This document shows positions 55,758 to 64,000 of a stretch of 64,000 nt of DNA, in pieces (the stretch's first letter is position 1; each line of letters starts with the position of its first letter). The translations under genes and the position numbers were made by a program. The stretch covers positions 267,339 to 331,338 of the forward strand of contig NZ_QGGX01000005.1 of the NCBI RefSeq assembly GCF_003148805.1, written 5' to 3'. A model generated the notes under the pieces. It did not search any database, was not told where the DNA came from, and saw only the letters and a list, made by a program, of their open reading frames with translations. This DNA is from Aminobacter sp. AP02. GTDB taxonomy: Bacteria > Pseudomonadota > Alphaproteobacteria > Rhizobiales > Rhizobiaceae.

Positions 55758-58571
55758 TCAATCTCGCGCAAGGCTTGGTTCAGGTGATGGCGCGCGTCTT
55801 GCATTCAGAGGGCGACGTCGTCGCGCTCTCTCTAGCGGGAACAGAACTCCTAAAAAGATGGCCGCGCTAGCGGTGACGGCCCCACCAATGGCCAGGCTGA
55901 GAGGCCGAAAGTTGAGTTCCACTACGCTTTGGCCCGCGGGAACTATTATGCCCTGAAAGGCTCCATTCGTCCTCAATAAGTCAGTCTGCACACCGTTTAC
56001 GCGCGCCTTCCAACCAGGGTGATATGACTCGCTGACGAAAAGCAGGGCCGGTGCCGACGTCGACACTTCGAAAACCTGTCGGACAGGTGTTTGTTCGATG
56101 CGTTTCACCGGACTGAGCGGGCCGTTTTCTGTTCCGCTAAGCATGCCCGTGGATTGCTCCACCAGCGCCAGGCTCCGTGGGTCGAAGCTGCTGCCATCGG
56201 GAAGCTGCCCGGTTCGTACACTTTGCGCTGCTTCGTCTGATGAAAGTTGTAGTGTCTTGCCCACAAGCCAGGCAGATTCAACACGCCCTTCGCCAAAGTG
56301 TATGACATTATATCCTTCGATTTGGGAAGTTGTGATGTCTTGCCTATTCAGCGCCAATTCCGCAAGATTGATGTTGTGACGAATGCCCGTTGACGCGTCA
56401 ATTAACTGCAACCGGCTCAATTCCACCACGCCCTCATTTCCCGCCGGGAGTTCAACAGTGACCATGTTGACTGGTATTCGCTTGTTCGACGGGATCGGCA
56501 ATCTGGCAATATAGCGATTGCCTTGCATTCCGTTGCCTGTGAGAGGCAGATAGATGGCAGCCTTCGAATGCTGGACAACTGGCGTGACGTCGGCACGATC
56601 ATATGCCCATTCGGCCGTATCGCGCCCAACGATCAGAGGTACCGAGACCTTTCCAGTGTCGGCTGTCATTCGTATCGACAGTGCGATCTCGCCGTCCTTT
56701 CGATTGATCGAGCACCCCAGCATCGAGATCACTTCCATCTCTGAAGCATAGATTGTCTTTGGAAGGCGGACCGTCAGGGACTGCTTCCTGCTGGGGCGGG
56801 AGCAATCGCCAACGCGCACAGCCGTGGAGATCGCATCACCGAATAGTACGGACGATACGGCCAAAGTCTCAGTCATAGCGCTGCTGGGCGGTTCTGAAAG
56901 AAAGCCTGAGTTGTCTATGCCCGTCGTATCTAGATAAGCTTTGGATTCTAGCGGCCCATATCCATTGGCAGAGGCGACACCATGTTTGAGGTTCAGATTC
57001 GGGCCAAAAGGTGTACCTCCGGGGGGAGGTTCTTGTAGAAGCAGGGTCCGCCCCCCCCTGGTCATACTGTCCTTGGCAAATCTTTCCCAATCGAGCGACA
57101 TGGTAAGGTTCTTGCTCGGACCATACCTCCATTCATAGAGCCAACCGAACTGTGACAGGTCTATGGCGACAACGGCTAGCAGTAAGGCGGAAATGGCAGC
57201 AGTATATCTGGCTCGCCTCAGAACGAGCAGGCTAATGGCTGTCGCAATCACCATGGAACATGCGAACAATATTTTCGGGACGACGGACTTCCAGTCGGCG
57301 CCTGATGCGGCAGCAGCGTGTGTCCACCATTTGGTCGAAACCACCCAAGATGTTGCCGCCAATGTTGCCGCAAGCATGATGAAGCCGGCAACAATTATTT
57401 GTCGATCGGACACCCTACTGCGCACGGTGCGGTTGATACCGAAACCAGCCAAAACCGCGATCGCAAACGTGAAAATCATAGCTGCCCGCGCTTGAGCTCG
57501 GAAACTTCCCAACACCGGAATGGAATACAGTACTCTGCCAAGCTTGTTTTCACCGACTGTGCAAATAATCAGCGCTACGATGACTGTGACGATCCAAAAA
57601 ATCGTATCATCCCCTTTTTTGCGGCTGACGGCGGCCAAAACTACGGCAACTAGTGTGCCTGTACCGGCAAAGACCATTATCTCGGTCGGACCCCACCACG
57701 CTCCAAAATAGGGCACTTTGTTCCCGTCTCCGCCGCCGAAAAGGTAGGGGACGAAAGCCGATGGTAGTTGCCTTAGTGGAAGTGAATATGACGTAAAATC
57801 GGCATAGGTCCACGCGGAGGCCCGGCTACTCATCCCGCTGAGTTCAATGAATGGGATAATGTAAATTGATGCGAGGGCTAGGCCGAGAGCCACCATCAAG
57901 CAGTAAAACAGCGCTAAGTTGAGCAGGTATGTCCATCCCTTTGTCCTATGGCACCAGAGCTTTGCGGATGCCAAAAACCCGGCTAATAGCAGGATATAAA
58001 AGGATATCTGCGGGTGGCCGCCTAATATACAAAGGGCGACGGCGGAAGAGCCCGCGGCAAACCAGCTTGCTGAGCGATATCGATCGAAAGCGTCAACGCT
58101 CCAAACAACTAGCGGCAGCCAAGCAGCCGAGTGTATAATGCTTGCGTGGCCCAAGTGGCCTGTCATGAAACTACCGGTTCCGTAGACTATCCCGGAAGCT
58201 ATTGCGGCAGAAAACGACCGTGTTCTCCAGAAAACATATCCGTATGTTAAGGTGCTTGCGATAACATAAGCCGAAACAACGAAGGCATTGTAATCGGTCA
58301 TGATCCATCGGAGAGGGTACCAAGAAAAAAACTGAGGGTCGGCAAATACCGGGTAGCCAGCTAGGATCTTGGGTTCCCAAAGTACCCAAGGCATCGATAC
58401 AGCAGGGAAGTAGAAGTTGTATCCATCACCTGGAGCGAGAAGGCGTTGTTCCAGTAAGGCAGACGAGAAGAACATCAGATAAAAAGCAGTGAAGAACAGT
58501 AATCCCCACAGGAGATATGCACGGTGCAGAACCGATTCTGAGGCCGTGAAGGCTGTATCAGAGCGCATCAC
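55758..58571 (-). CDS. YfhO-family polytopic membrane protein
   Basis: A 937-residue protein with ~13 predicted helices in the first ~500 residues, then a large extracytoplasmic beta-rich domain, and a final helix (LSLAIGGAVTASAAIFLGVLF). LLAPGDGYNFYFPAVS near the first loop, TGHLGHASIIHSAAWLPLVVW and YHPGWKARVNGV near the end are typical of YfhO proteins. B. subtilis YfhO is a GT-C-type transferase that moves a lipid-linked sugar onto teichoic acid. Its start overlaps the small membrane-protein stop by 4 bp. Confidence 0.85.
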   Translation of the reverse strand: MMRSDTAFTASESVLHRAYLLWGLLFFTAFYLMFFSSALLEQRLLAPGDGYNFYFPAVSMPWVLWEPKILAGYPVFADPQFFSWYPLRWIMTDYNAFVVSAYVIASTLTYGYVFWRTRSFSAAIASGIVYGTGSFMTGHLGHASIIHSAAWLPLVVWSVDAFDRYRSASWFAAGSSAVALCILGGHPQISFYILLLAGFLASAKLWCHRTKGWTYLLNLALFYCLMVALGLALASIYIIPFIELSGMSSRASAWTYADFTSYSLPLRQLPSAFVPYLFGGGDGNKVPYFGAWWGPTEIMVFAGTGTLVAVVLAAVSRKKGDDTIFWIVTVIVALIICTVGENKLGRVLYSIPVLGSFRAQARAAMIFTFAIAVLAGFGINRTVRSRVSDRQIIVAGFIMLAATLAATSWVVSTKWWTHAAAASGADWKSVVPKILFACSMVIATAISLLVLRRARYTAAISALLLAVVAIDLSQFGWLYEWRYGPSKNLTMSLDWERFAKDSMTRGGRTLLLQEPPPGGTPFGPNLNLKHGVASANGYGPLESKAYLDTTGIDNSGFLSEPPSSAMTETLAVSSVLFGDAISTAVRVGDCSRPSRKQSLTVRLPKTIYASEMEVISMLGCSINRKDGEIALSIRMTADTGKVSVPLIVGRDTAEWAYDRADVTPVVQHSKAAIYLPLTGNGMQGNRYIARLPIPSNKRIPVNMVTVELPAGNEGVVELSRLQLIDASTGIRHNINLAELALNRQDITTSQIEGYNVIHFGEGRVESAWLVGKTLQLSSDEAAQSVRTGQLPDGSSFDPRSLALVEQSTGMLSGTENGPLSPVKRIEQTPVRQVFEVSTSAPALLFVSESYHPGWKARVNGVQTDLLRTNGAFQGIIVPAGQSVVELNFRPLSLAIGGAVTASAAIFLGVLFPLERARRRRPLNARRAPSPEPSLARD

Positions 58572-58933
58572 GACCTAACCACTAAAATGATCCCAAGCAT
58601 AATGGTGAGCATCCCGATGATCCGCATAGCGGAGAGATCCTCTTGCAGAATTAGCCGCGCCGCGACCGTCGAAAATACTAGTGTTAGGCCAATAGCTGTA
58701 GGATAGGCGAGCGACAGTTCGTTTCGTGAGAGTATAGTCATCCAGACCAAGAAGCTCGTCACATAGAGCATCGCTCCAAAGCCGATCCAGGCGCTGGGTG
58801 CTGATACAAGCGCTCCGTCCGACCATTTGGATATGGCCGCTGGGAACCACATCTTGATTACGAGCAGGCTCACAACGCTGGTGATTGTGTAGACGGAAAA
58901 CAGAATGACGTCTCCGGTGCGCATGTCGATCAA
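58568..58933 (-). CDS. four-helix EamA/DMT-like membrane protein
   Basis: A 121-residue protein with four membrane helices (VILFSVYTITSVVSLLVIK, IGFGAMLYVTSFLVWMTIL, LAYPTAIGLTLVFSTVAARLIL, IIGMLTIMLGIILVV). SLAYPTAIGLTLVF is the EamA/small multidrug resistance-like helix 3 motif. It is the size of ArnE/ArnF-type flippase subunits. Between the GT2 and YfhO genes it takes the place GtrA-family flippases have in other glycosylation operons, so it may flip a lipid-linked sugar; that is inference. Confidence 0.75.
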   Translation of the reverse strand: MIDMRTGDVILFSVYTITSVVSLLVIKMWFPAAISKWSDGALVSAPSAWIGFGAMLYVTSFLVWMTILSRNELSLAYPTAIGLTLVFSTVAARLILQEDLSAMRIIGMLTIMLGIILVVRS

Positions 58934-58955
58934 TTCCTATACTCGACGACGTTCT

Positions 58956-59846
58956 TTAGGCCTGGCGTCGCGCAATAACGAACATGATGTCGAAAAGATT
59001 GATCTTGATGCGAAGATCGAATAGCCGGCTGGCGTTCAAAGCCTCGTAGACTTTCGGGCGTTTCAGGCGAAGGACCATGATGTAGTAGAGTATGGACCGC
59101 AGGTTGCGGGAATTGCCGGGATGGCTTGCGTGGACCACTTCGAAACCATGCCGGCTCAGCAGGCTAGTCAGCGTCGCAACTGAGAAATAGTGGAGATGAG
59201 TGGGGGGGTGGATCATTCGCCAATTCTTGCCCCGGAATTGCGCATTGAGGCTGTCGATGTCCCCAGTTGTAAGCGCTATATGTCCGCCCGGTTTGAGGTC
59301 GCTGGCGGCCTTTGCGATAAACTGATCCGGGCGCTTCAAGTGTTCGATCGTGTCCCACATCGTGATGACGTCGACCGTTCGGCCAAGTTCATGATTTAGA
59401 TAGTCTCCGCACATTGCATCGACATTGCGCTTGTCGCGCGCAGCGGCAACCGCGTCGGCAGAGATGTCGATACCGGATGCACGGCGGACATCGGCACTCA
59501 CTTCCGCCAGGAAATAGCCGTAGGCGCAGCCGATTTCGAATAGATCACTATCGCCGAAATTCTCAACCTTTGCCATCAATGTGCGGATGCGGTCGCGGAA
59601 GTTTTGCCTCAGGCTTTTCTCTTCGGCTTGATAGTCGAGGTATTCATTTCCGTGGAAGTAATCCTCGCCGTAGATCCTTTCGAGTTCCTCGTCAGAGACC
59701 GAAACATTAGCGGTCACGAAACCGCAAGCCTCGCATCGCAAAAGGCCGGGCAGCGCAGAGTTGCCGAGGAAGCCGCCACATACTAGGCAGGGGCCTTCGG
59801 CCAAGGCGACTCCGGGTGCCATTCTGTGGTTTTCGATCGAGCCCAT
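58956..59846 (-). CDS. class I SAM-dependent methyltransferase with zinc-ribbon N-terminus
   Basis: A 296-residue protein. Four cysteines (C20, C23, C38, C41; CLVCGG and CEACGF) form a predicted zinc ribbon. A helical spacer precedes the SAM domain with motif I LFEIGCAYGYFLAE (102-115), VITMWDTIEHLKRPDQF and PGGHIALTTGD. This layout is found in methyltransferases of surface-sugar and small-molecule clusters, including C-methyltransferases of deoxysugars. The exact acceptor is unknown. It lies 12 bp after the dehydratase gene. Confidence 0.85.
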   Translation of the reverse strand: MGSIENHRMAPGVALAEGPCLVCGGFLGNSALPGLLRCEACGFVTANVSVSDEELERIYGEDYFHGNEYLDYQAEEKSLRQNFRDRIRTLMAKVENFGDSDLFEIGCAYGYFLAEVSADVRRASGIDISADAVAAARDKRNVDAMCGDYLNHELGRTVDVITMWDTIEHLKRPDQFIAKAASDLKPGGHIALTTGDIDSLNAQFRGKNWRMIHPPTHLHYFSVATLTSLLSRHGFEVVHASHPGNSRNLRSILYYIMVLRLKRPKVYEALNASRLFDLRIKINLFDIMFVIARRQA

Positions 59847-59858
59847 TGCGTCAGTTCC

Positions 59859-61100
59859 TTAGAGTCGCTGATCGAGATTGCGGCCGGTTTCGATGTGACG
59901 GAAGTTTGTCAGAACTGCCGATAGGGCCTCCACAATCCCTTCTTTGCTGGCGTCCGGCCTTGAATCAAGCACCATGTTTTCAAGCCTCTCAAAGAGCCCA
60001 TCGTCTAGGGCTGGCGACGGCTGATGCCTTAGGGCAAGTAGAGATGAGAGGCCAATCTCAACAGCTGTTTCTCCGTCGCCGCAGAACTCCTCGTATGGCT
60101 TCTCTCCACTAGTATCGAGTGCAGTCATCAGAAGCGGCCATTTTCCTTGGGAGGCATCCCTTTCAACCGCAGCGCGCGCGCGATCCTCATCTTCGTAGTA
60201 GGTAGGCGTATATTTTAGATGGGCAAGAAAACGTACCGCAGTGCTTTCGAGAGTCTGCAATTCTTGTTCCGGATTCATTCTGGGGAAGACGATATGTTGG
60301 TTGGGAGCGAAAAAGGTGGCGAGCAAACAGATCTCGCCAGCTTCCGACTGCGAGACGAAGTAGCGTTTTGTATCACGCGGTACGGCGATCGGCTGGCGCA
60401 TTGCTACCCGATTGTGAAAGCTCTGAAGAAGGCTGCCATTGGAAAACGCCACGTTCGCAAAACGAGCGGATGTAGTTGTGCCGCCCTCTACCGCTCCAAC
60501 GGCGAAAATCATGTCTTCCATCAGCCGCTTGCTGGCCCCCATTAAGCTGGTGGGATTGGCTGCTTTATCCGTGGAGACAGCAAAATAGCGAGTCCCATGG
60601 CCATTTTCGTTCAACCAGCGCTTGAACCGAGCATGGCGAACGATGTTTGTATCAATCATCTGAAGAAGTGAAAATACATCCTTCTCGGAGCGGACATGTT
60701 TCAAGGCTGCAAAATTCAGTACAAAATCATACGGCGCAGTCTCCGAAAGCAAACGCTCCATGATCGGACTGCCATAGTCCAAGGGAAAGGTGCGGAAGTC
60801 GATGGATGCATCGATGCCGAGCCGGCTTCCGCGCAATTGACGCACCAATTCAGCCAGATAATTCTCGCTCTGGTCCACAACATGCAGTACCGACGGTTGA
60901 TAGTCGACGAGCAATGATGTTGTCGCCGATCCAATCGAGCCGCCGCCGCCCACAACAAGTATCCGTTTTCCCTGTATGAGCTCGCGTAGCATTTCCGCGT
61001 TGGCCTTGATATCGGCTGACAACAGCGAGATCGGACGACCGGTTATCAAGGCGTCGAGGCTCGAAGGCTGCATTCGCATGTTCAATGGACTGCTGGTCAT
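59859..61100 (-). CDS. nucleotide-sugar 4,6-dehydratase-like SDR (FlaA1/CapD type)
   Basis: A 413-residue short-chain dehydrogenase. ILVVGGGGSIGSATTSLLV is the Rossmann motif, NFAALKHVRSEKDVFSLLQMI and FAVSTDKAANPTSLMGASKRLMED carry the catalytic M-x-x-x-K motif of the FlaA1/PseB/CapD family. These act on UDP-GlcNAc to give 4-keto-6-deoxy (and sometimes 5-epimerised) sugars. Without a membrane domain it is the short soluble form. The C-terminal ~120 residues are extra. The ATG at 61100 is chosen; the open frame starts at 61199 over the GT2 gene. Confidence 0.85.
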   Translation of the reverse strand: MTSSPLNMRMQPSSLDALITGRPISLLSADIKANAEMLRELIQGKRILVVGGGGSIGSATTSLLVDYQPSVLHVVDQSENYLAELVRQLRGSRLGIDASIDFRTFPLDYGSPIMERLLSETAPYDFVLNFAALKHVRSEKDVFSLLQMIDTNIVRHARFKRWLNENGHGTRYFAVSTDKAANPTSLMGASKRLMEDMIFAVGAVEGGTTTSARFANVAFSNGSLLQSFHNRVAMRQPIAVPRDTKRYFVSQSEAGEICLLATFFAPNQHIVFPRMNPEQELQTLESTAVRFLAHLKYTPTYYEDEDRARAAVERDASQGKWPLLMTALDTSGEKPYEEFCGDGETAVEIGLSSLLALRHQPSPALDDGLFERLENMVLDSRPDASKEGIVEALSAVLTNFRHIETGRNLDQRL

Positions 61101-61116
61101 TACTGGCTCGTCGTGT

Positions 61117-62109
61117 TTATTGTGAACGTGGAAGTTCGAATTCCGCCTGACCCGACCGTTGGTCGTGCGTCGTAGCGGCCTTTTTATGCCTGTCGACAAT
61201 ATATCGTGGCCTGCCTTTGACCTCGTCGAAGATCATTCCGATATATTCGCCGAGGACGCCCAAAAAAAACAACTGGATTCCGCCGATGAAACTGATTGCG
61301 GAGAATAGAGACGCCCAGCCAGGTACTTGCAAGACGCCAAAACTGTAAACAAGCACTTGGGCTATGCCAAGAAGCACGCTTACGAACGAAAGAATGAGTC
61401 CGACTGTAACACACCAGCGGAGCGGAAGTTTAGAAAAAGAGCAGATGCCGTTTAAAGCAAAATTGATCAAAGTCGAAACGCGATACTTGGAACGTCCATG
61501 CGACCGAGCAGCAGGAACAAACGGTACATATTCAATTCGGAAACCGACCCAACCAACAAGACCCCGCAAGAATGGGTTATGTTCCTTAATGTCATCGCGG
61601 AAGAGCTTGGCGACCCGGCTCGACACTAGCCTGTAGTCTGCTGCGCCTATTTGCAAGTTGGTGCCGCTCAGCTTCAGGAAAGCCTGATAGAACCAGCGCG
61701 ACGTTAGCCGTTTGAACGCACTACTATCTCGTGGATCCCGACGTACTGCCTGCACAATGTCAGCACCAGATTCCCAGGCGCTGATCAGTTCTGGCAACAA
61801 GCTCGGTGGATGTTGAAGGTCGCTGTCAAGCATGATGATCGCGTCTGCGGAGCTGAGGTCCATACCCGCAACAAGGGCGGCCTGATGGCCAAAGCGACGT
61901 GACATCACGACTACTTCGACGCGGTCATCACTGGCCGAAATCGATCTGAGTAAGTCTTCGGTGCGGTCGGGCCATGGGTCTAAAACGTATCTGATGCGGA
62001 ACTGGTACTCGGGGCCATAAGAACCAATTGCTGCCGCGAGCGCCTCGTGGAACAGCGCTATCGACTCTTCTTCCCTGAAGACCGGGCAAACTATGTCAAT
62101 TGTTTTCAC
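61117..62109 (-). CDS. DPM1/GtrB-type GT2 glycosyltransferase
   Basis: A 330-residue protein. The GT-A domain shows IVCPVFREEESI, RFGHQAALVAGMD and the DxD motif MLDSDLQHPPS (D95, D97). Two C-terminal helices (WCVTVGLILSFVSVLLGIAQVLVY and ASLFSAISFIGGIQLFFLGVLGEYIG) anchor it. This architecture makes polyprenyl-phosphate sugars (DPM1, ArnC, GtrB, CsbB) from a nucleotide sugar. The stop of the epimerase overlaps its ATG (ATGA), so they are coupled. Confidence 0.93.
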   Translation of the reverse strand: MKTIDIVCPVFREEESIALFHEALAAAIGSYGPEYQFRIRYVLDPWPDRTEDLLRSISASDDRVEVVVMSRRFGHQAALVAGMDLSSADAIIMLDSDLQHPPSLLPELISAWESGADIVQAVRRDPRDSSAFKRLTSRWFYQAFLKLSGTNLQIGAADYRLVSSRVAKLFRDDIKEHNPFLRGLVGWVGFRIEYVPFVPAARSHGRSKYRVSTLINFALNGICSFSKLPLRWCVTVGLILSFVSVLLGIAQVLVYSFGVLQVPGWASLFSAISFIGGIQLFFLGVLGEYIGMIFDEVKGRPRYIVDRHKKAATTHDQRSGQAEFELPRSQ

Positions 62110-62975
62110 GGTCGTCCTGCATTCTCAATTAGTTTCCGTATCCCGTCTGCGAGGGAAGTGCGAGGCCGCCATCCCGTAGCCTGCTGCAGCGCTGAGATAT
62201 CAGCCTGGACGCAGTTGACCTCATTCTTTCGTTTCTCCCCCATGGCCCGATATGGCTTCTGTCTGCCCGCAGCGCGCAGGGTCAGTTGGATCACTTCCTC
62301 TACAGAATATGTCACGCCGCTGCCTATGTTGAAGACCGAGCCTGGTGCGGCGCTCTGAGCGGAAACGATGGCGTCGACCACGTCGTCCACGAACACATAG
62401 TCGCGTCGTGGCTCCAAGTCTTGGACTTCAATCGCCTCTCGGGAATCATCCAAAACCTGCTCTACGATAAACGGCAGGAGAAAATCGCTCGACTGGCCCG
62501 GACCATAGGTGTTGAATAATCGCAACGATACGCACCGAAGGCCATAATTCTGCACGTAGAAGGTGCATGCATCCTCTGCAACTCGCTTCGAAAAGCCATA
62601 CGGATTGTTCGCGACGACAGGGTGCTGTTCAGTGATCGGAAGGAACTGCGGCGCTCCGTAGATATAGGCGCTAAGGAACGTCATCGGGCAATTGGCAAGT
62701 CTGCATTGCTCAAGGATCCGCATCGTACCAAGAGCATTGGTCTCGAAAAAGGCCACAGGCTCCTTCCAGGCGTGCGGAATGCCTGTCAACCCGGCAATGT
62801 GAAAAACGTGAGTGACCCCTTCGAGATTGGCTTGATCGCTCAGAATGTCGAAGCCGCTGGCACGCGAGAGTTCCAAGACCTTCGCGCCGTCGAGGCGCAG
62901 CCGTTTGACGAGGTTGCGGCCGACGAACCCGCTGGCGCCCGTCACCGCCACTAGCTTATTGGTGAAACCAGACAT
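62106..62975 (-). CDS. NAD-dependent nucleotide-sugar epimerase/reductase
   Basis: A 289-residue extended SDR protein. VTGASGFVGRNLVKRL is the NAD(P) motif, and the active-site YGFSK places Y126 and K130. FNTYGPGQSSDFL and DYVFVDDVVDAIV are typical of UDP-glucose 4-epimerase-like enzymes, including 4-reductases of deoxysugars. The ATG at 62975 is the family start. It lies 20 bp after the nucleotidyltransferase gene. Confidence 0.92.
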   Translation of the reverse strand: MSGFTNKLVAVTGASGFVGRNLVKRLRLDGAKVLELSRASGFDILSDQANLEGVTHVFHIAGLTGIPHAWKEPVAFFETNALGTMRILEQCRLANCPMTFLSAYIYGAPQFLPITEQHPVVANNPYGFSKRVAEDACTFYVQNYGLRCVSLRLFNTYGPGQSSDFLLPFIVEQVLDDSREAIEVQDLEPRRDYVFVDDVVDAIVSAQSAAPGSVFNIGSGVTYSVEEVIQLTLRAAGRQKPYRAMGEKRKNEVNCVQADISALQQATGWRPRTSLADGIRKLIENAGRP

Positions 62976-62995
62976 CCGAGTTTTGACCTGTCTAT

Positions 62996-63700
62996 TCACA
63001 ATCCCAGCGACGACGAAAGTCGCGGCCATTCGTCGATCGCGCGTTGGTAGTCGTCGGGACGGCCAATGTCGAGCCAGTATCCTTCGTGTGGCCGCACCGT
63101 CGCGTCCAGATTGGATGCAAGCATATCGAGGACGAGATGATCGAATCCATAAGGTCGACCCGATGGAATGCGATCAAGAATTGATCTATTCATGCAGTAG
63201 ACGCCCATACTAACGAGATAAGGAATGGACGGCTTTTCCTCAAAGCTGGACAACCTGTCCTCTTTGACTTGCAGTACGCCATAGTCGATCTGCTGGATAC
63301 GGTTCGCCGCGGAAATGCTAAATAGCCGATGATTGTCCACATGTTCGCCATAGAAAGCGGCGTAATCAATGTCGGACAGGATGTCGCCATTCATAATCAA
63401 AAAGTCATCGGGTAGGTCAGAGATCAGCTTCAGAGGCCCCATGGTCCCGAGCGCCTCCGTCTCGAGCGAGTAGTCGATGTTCACGCCCCATTTCGAGCCG
63501 TCACCGAAGTAGGCGCGCAGTATGTCGGCCTGGTGGTTGACGGCAAGAGTGACTCGATCGAAGCCTGCCTTTACAAGCTGGCGGATGATGATTTCCAGGA
63601 TCGGCTGGTCGACGATCGGCATCAGCGGCTTTGGCAGAGATATAGTGTAGGGCCTGAGCCGGGTCCCCCGACCGCCGGCAAGAATAACTGCACGCGTCAA
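62996..63700 (-). CDS. sugar-1-phosphate nucleotidyltransferase
   Basis: A 234-residue protein, MTRAVILAGGRGTRLRPYTI. LAGGRGTRLRP is the NTP-binding motif; LPKPLMPIVDQPILEIII, NGDILSDID (catalytic Asp pair) and FEEKPSIPYLVSMGVYCM are conserved. It joins a hexose-1-P with NTP to give an NDP-sugar, as mannose-1-P guanylyltransferase or glucose-1-P cytidylyl/thymidylyltransferases do. It is short, with no C-terminal hexapeptide repeat domain. It opens the cluster. Confidence 0.92.
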   Translation of the reverse strand: MTRAVILAGGRGTRLRPYTISLPKPLMPIVDQPILEIIIRQLVKAGFDRVTLAVNHQADILRAYFGDGSKWGVNIDYSLETEALGTMGPLKLISDLPDDFLIMNGDILSDIDYAAFYGEHVDNHRLFSISAANRIQQIDYGVLQVKEDRLSSFEEKPSIPYLVSMGVYCMNRSILDRIPSGRPYGFDHLVLDMLASNLDATVRPHEGYWLDIGRPDDYQRAIDEWPRLSSSLGL

Positions 63701-64000
63701 AGCATTGCTCCGTTTTAGGGAATCAAAAATGAAAAGGAGCCTTGTGGCCTGCGCCCCACAGTGGTGGGGTGAGCGTTAGCAACTCAAGCCATCGTTGGCA
63801 AGCGCGACATCGGGTAGCCCAGAAACAGGGAGGCGATCTGACCTGCCACTGAACTGTCATCCAGCGGTAATTAGAGCCTCGGCGGTTTTGATCCGATACC
63901 GTTTATTGGACCGCCGGAAGGTGGAGTTTCCCGGCTGTTTCACAATGACGGGCTGGTGGCGCCATCGTGATTGATCAACGATATCGGTACCTTGTGTCCG
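63701..64000. other. cluster upstream region and window edge
   Basis: 300 bp with no complete gene. A minus-strand frame is open from the window edge to TGA at 63859-63857 (47 codons, ending KTAEALITAG); it has no recognised family and is immediately followed by the sequence TGACAGTTCAGTGGCAGGTC. This could be the end of a gene or of an insertion sequence. A short inverted repeat CCCCAC-AGTG-GTGGGG lies near 63755. Confidence 0.3.

Overview
The window looks like a chromosomal stretch of a high-GC alphaproteobacterium of the Hyphomicrobiales, most likely the Mesorhizobium/Aminobacter branch of Phyllobacteriaceae. The evidence is a permuted two-piece tmRNA encoding the tag ANDNYAEARLAA, an alphaproteobacterial SspB with neighbouring DUF4169 and RHH genes, BA14K-family secreted proteins, a MinCDE operon, a short IlvC, and the order folA-hflK-hflC-DUF2065-Do protease. 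The genus is an inference.

Layout. 1-7.3 kb: the 3' end of an AsmA-like gene, the sspB operon, a TetR/MFS divergent pair, a diguanylate cyclase, a small ATPase, ssrA (tmRNA, minus strand) and a DUF2853 gene. 7.4-20.3 kb: thyA, then about 7.4 kb of metabolic genes (a truncated exported-protein/FtsX-permease remnant, phosphoketolase-acetate kinase, arginase-ornithine cyclodeaminase with a divergent Lrp regulator), then folA, hflKC, DUF2065 and a periplasmic Do protease. 20.3-31 kb: GNAT, serB, miaA, a second diguanylate cyclase, minCDE, a HerA-like ATPase, and ilvI-ilvH behind a leader peptide and attenuator. 31-42.9 kb: a 2OG-Fe(II) oxygenase-like gene, LysE exporter, cobalt-type nitrile hydratase (alpha, beta, activator), GST, GNAT, RecD-like helicase, PP2C-like phosphatase, a SpoIIAA-like protein, pdxJ, kup, TetR and ilvC. 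42.9-51.5 kb: PilZ, two BA14K paralogues, an endonuclease/phosphatase-fold protein, NUDIX, a cupin gene broken by an apparent one-base frameshift, a MacAB-like export system, PhzF and tRNA-Lys(CTT).

The tRNA-Lys marks a sharp change. The next 1.6 kb is degenerate and holds a broken DUF736 gene, a family common in rhizobial integrative elements. After it comes a more AT-rich glycan cluster (53.1-63.7 kb): a PIG-L-like protein on the plus strand, then on the minus strand a nucleotidyltransferase, sugar epimerase, DPM-type GT2, 4,6-dehydratase-like protein, zinc-ribbon methyltransferase, a four-helix DMT-type membrane protein, a 937-residue YfhO-type membrane protein and a GT4 glycosyltransferase with an extra C-terminal domain.

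The most interesting reading is that the GT2, the small DMT-type protein and the YfhO protein form a three-component, lipid-carrier-dependent surface glycosylation machine, comparable in logic to GtrB/GtrA/GtrC or CsbB/GtcA/YfhO. Its own sugar-nucleotide synthesis genes would sit in the same operon, on horizontally acquired DNA next to a tRNA gene.
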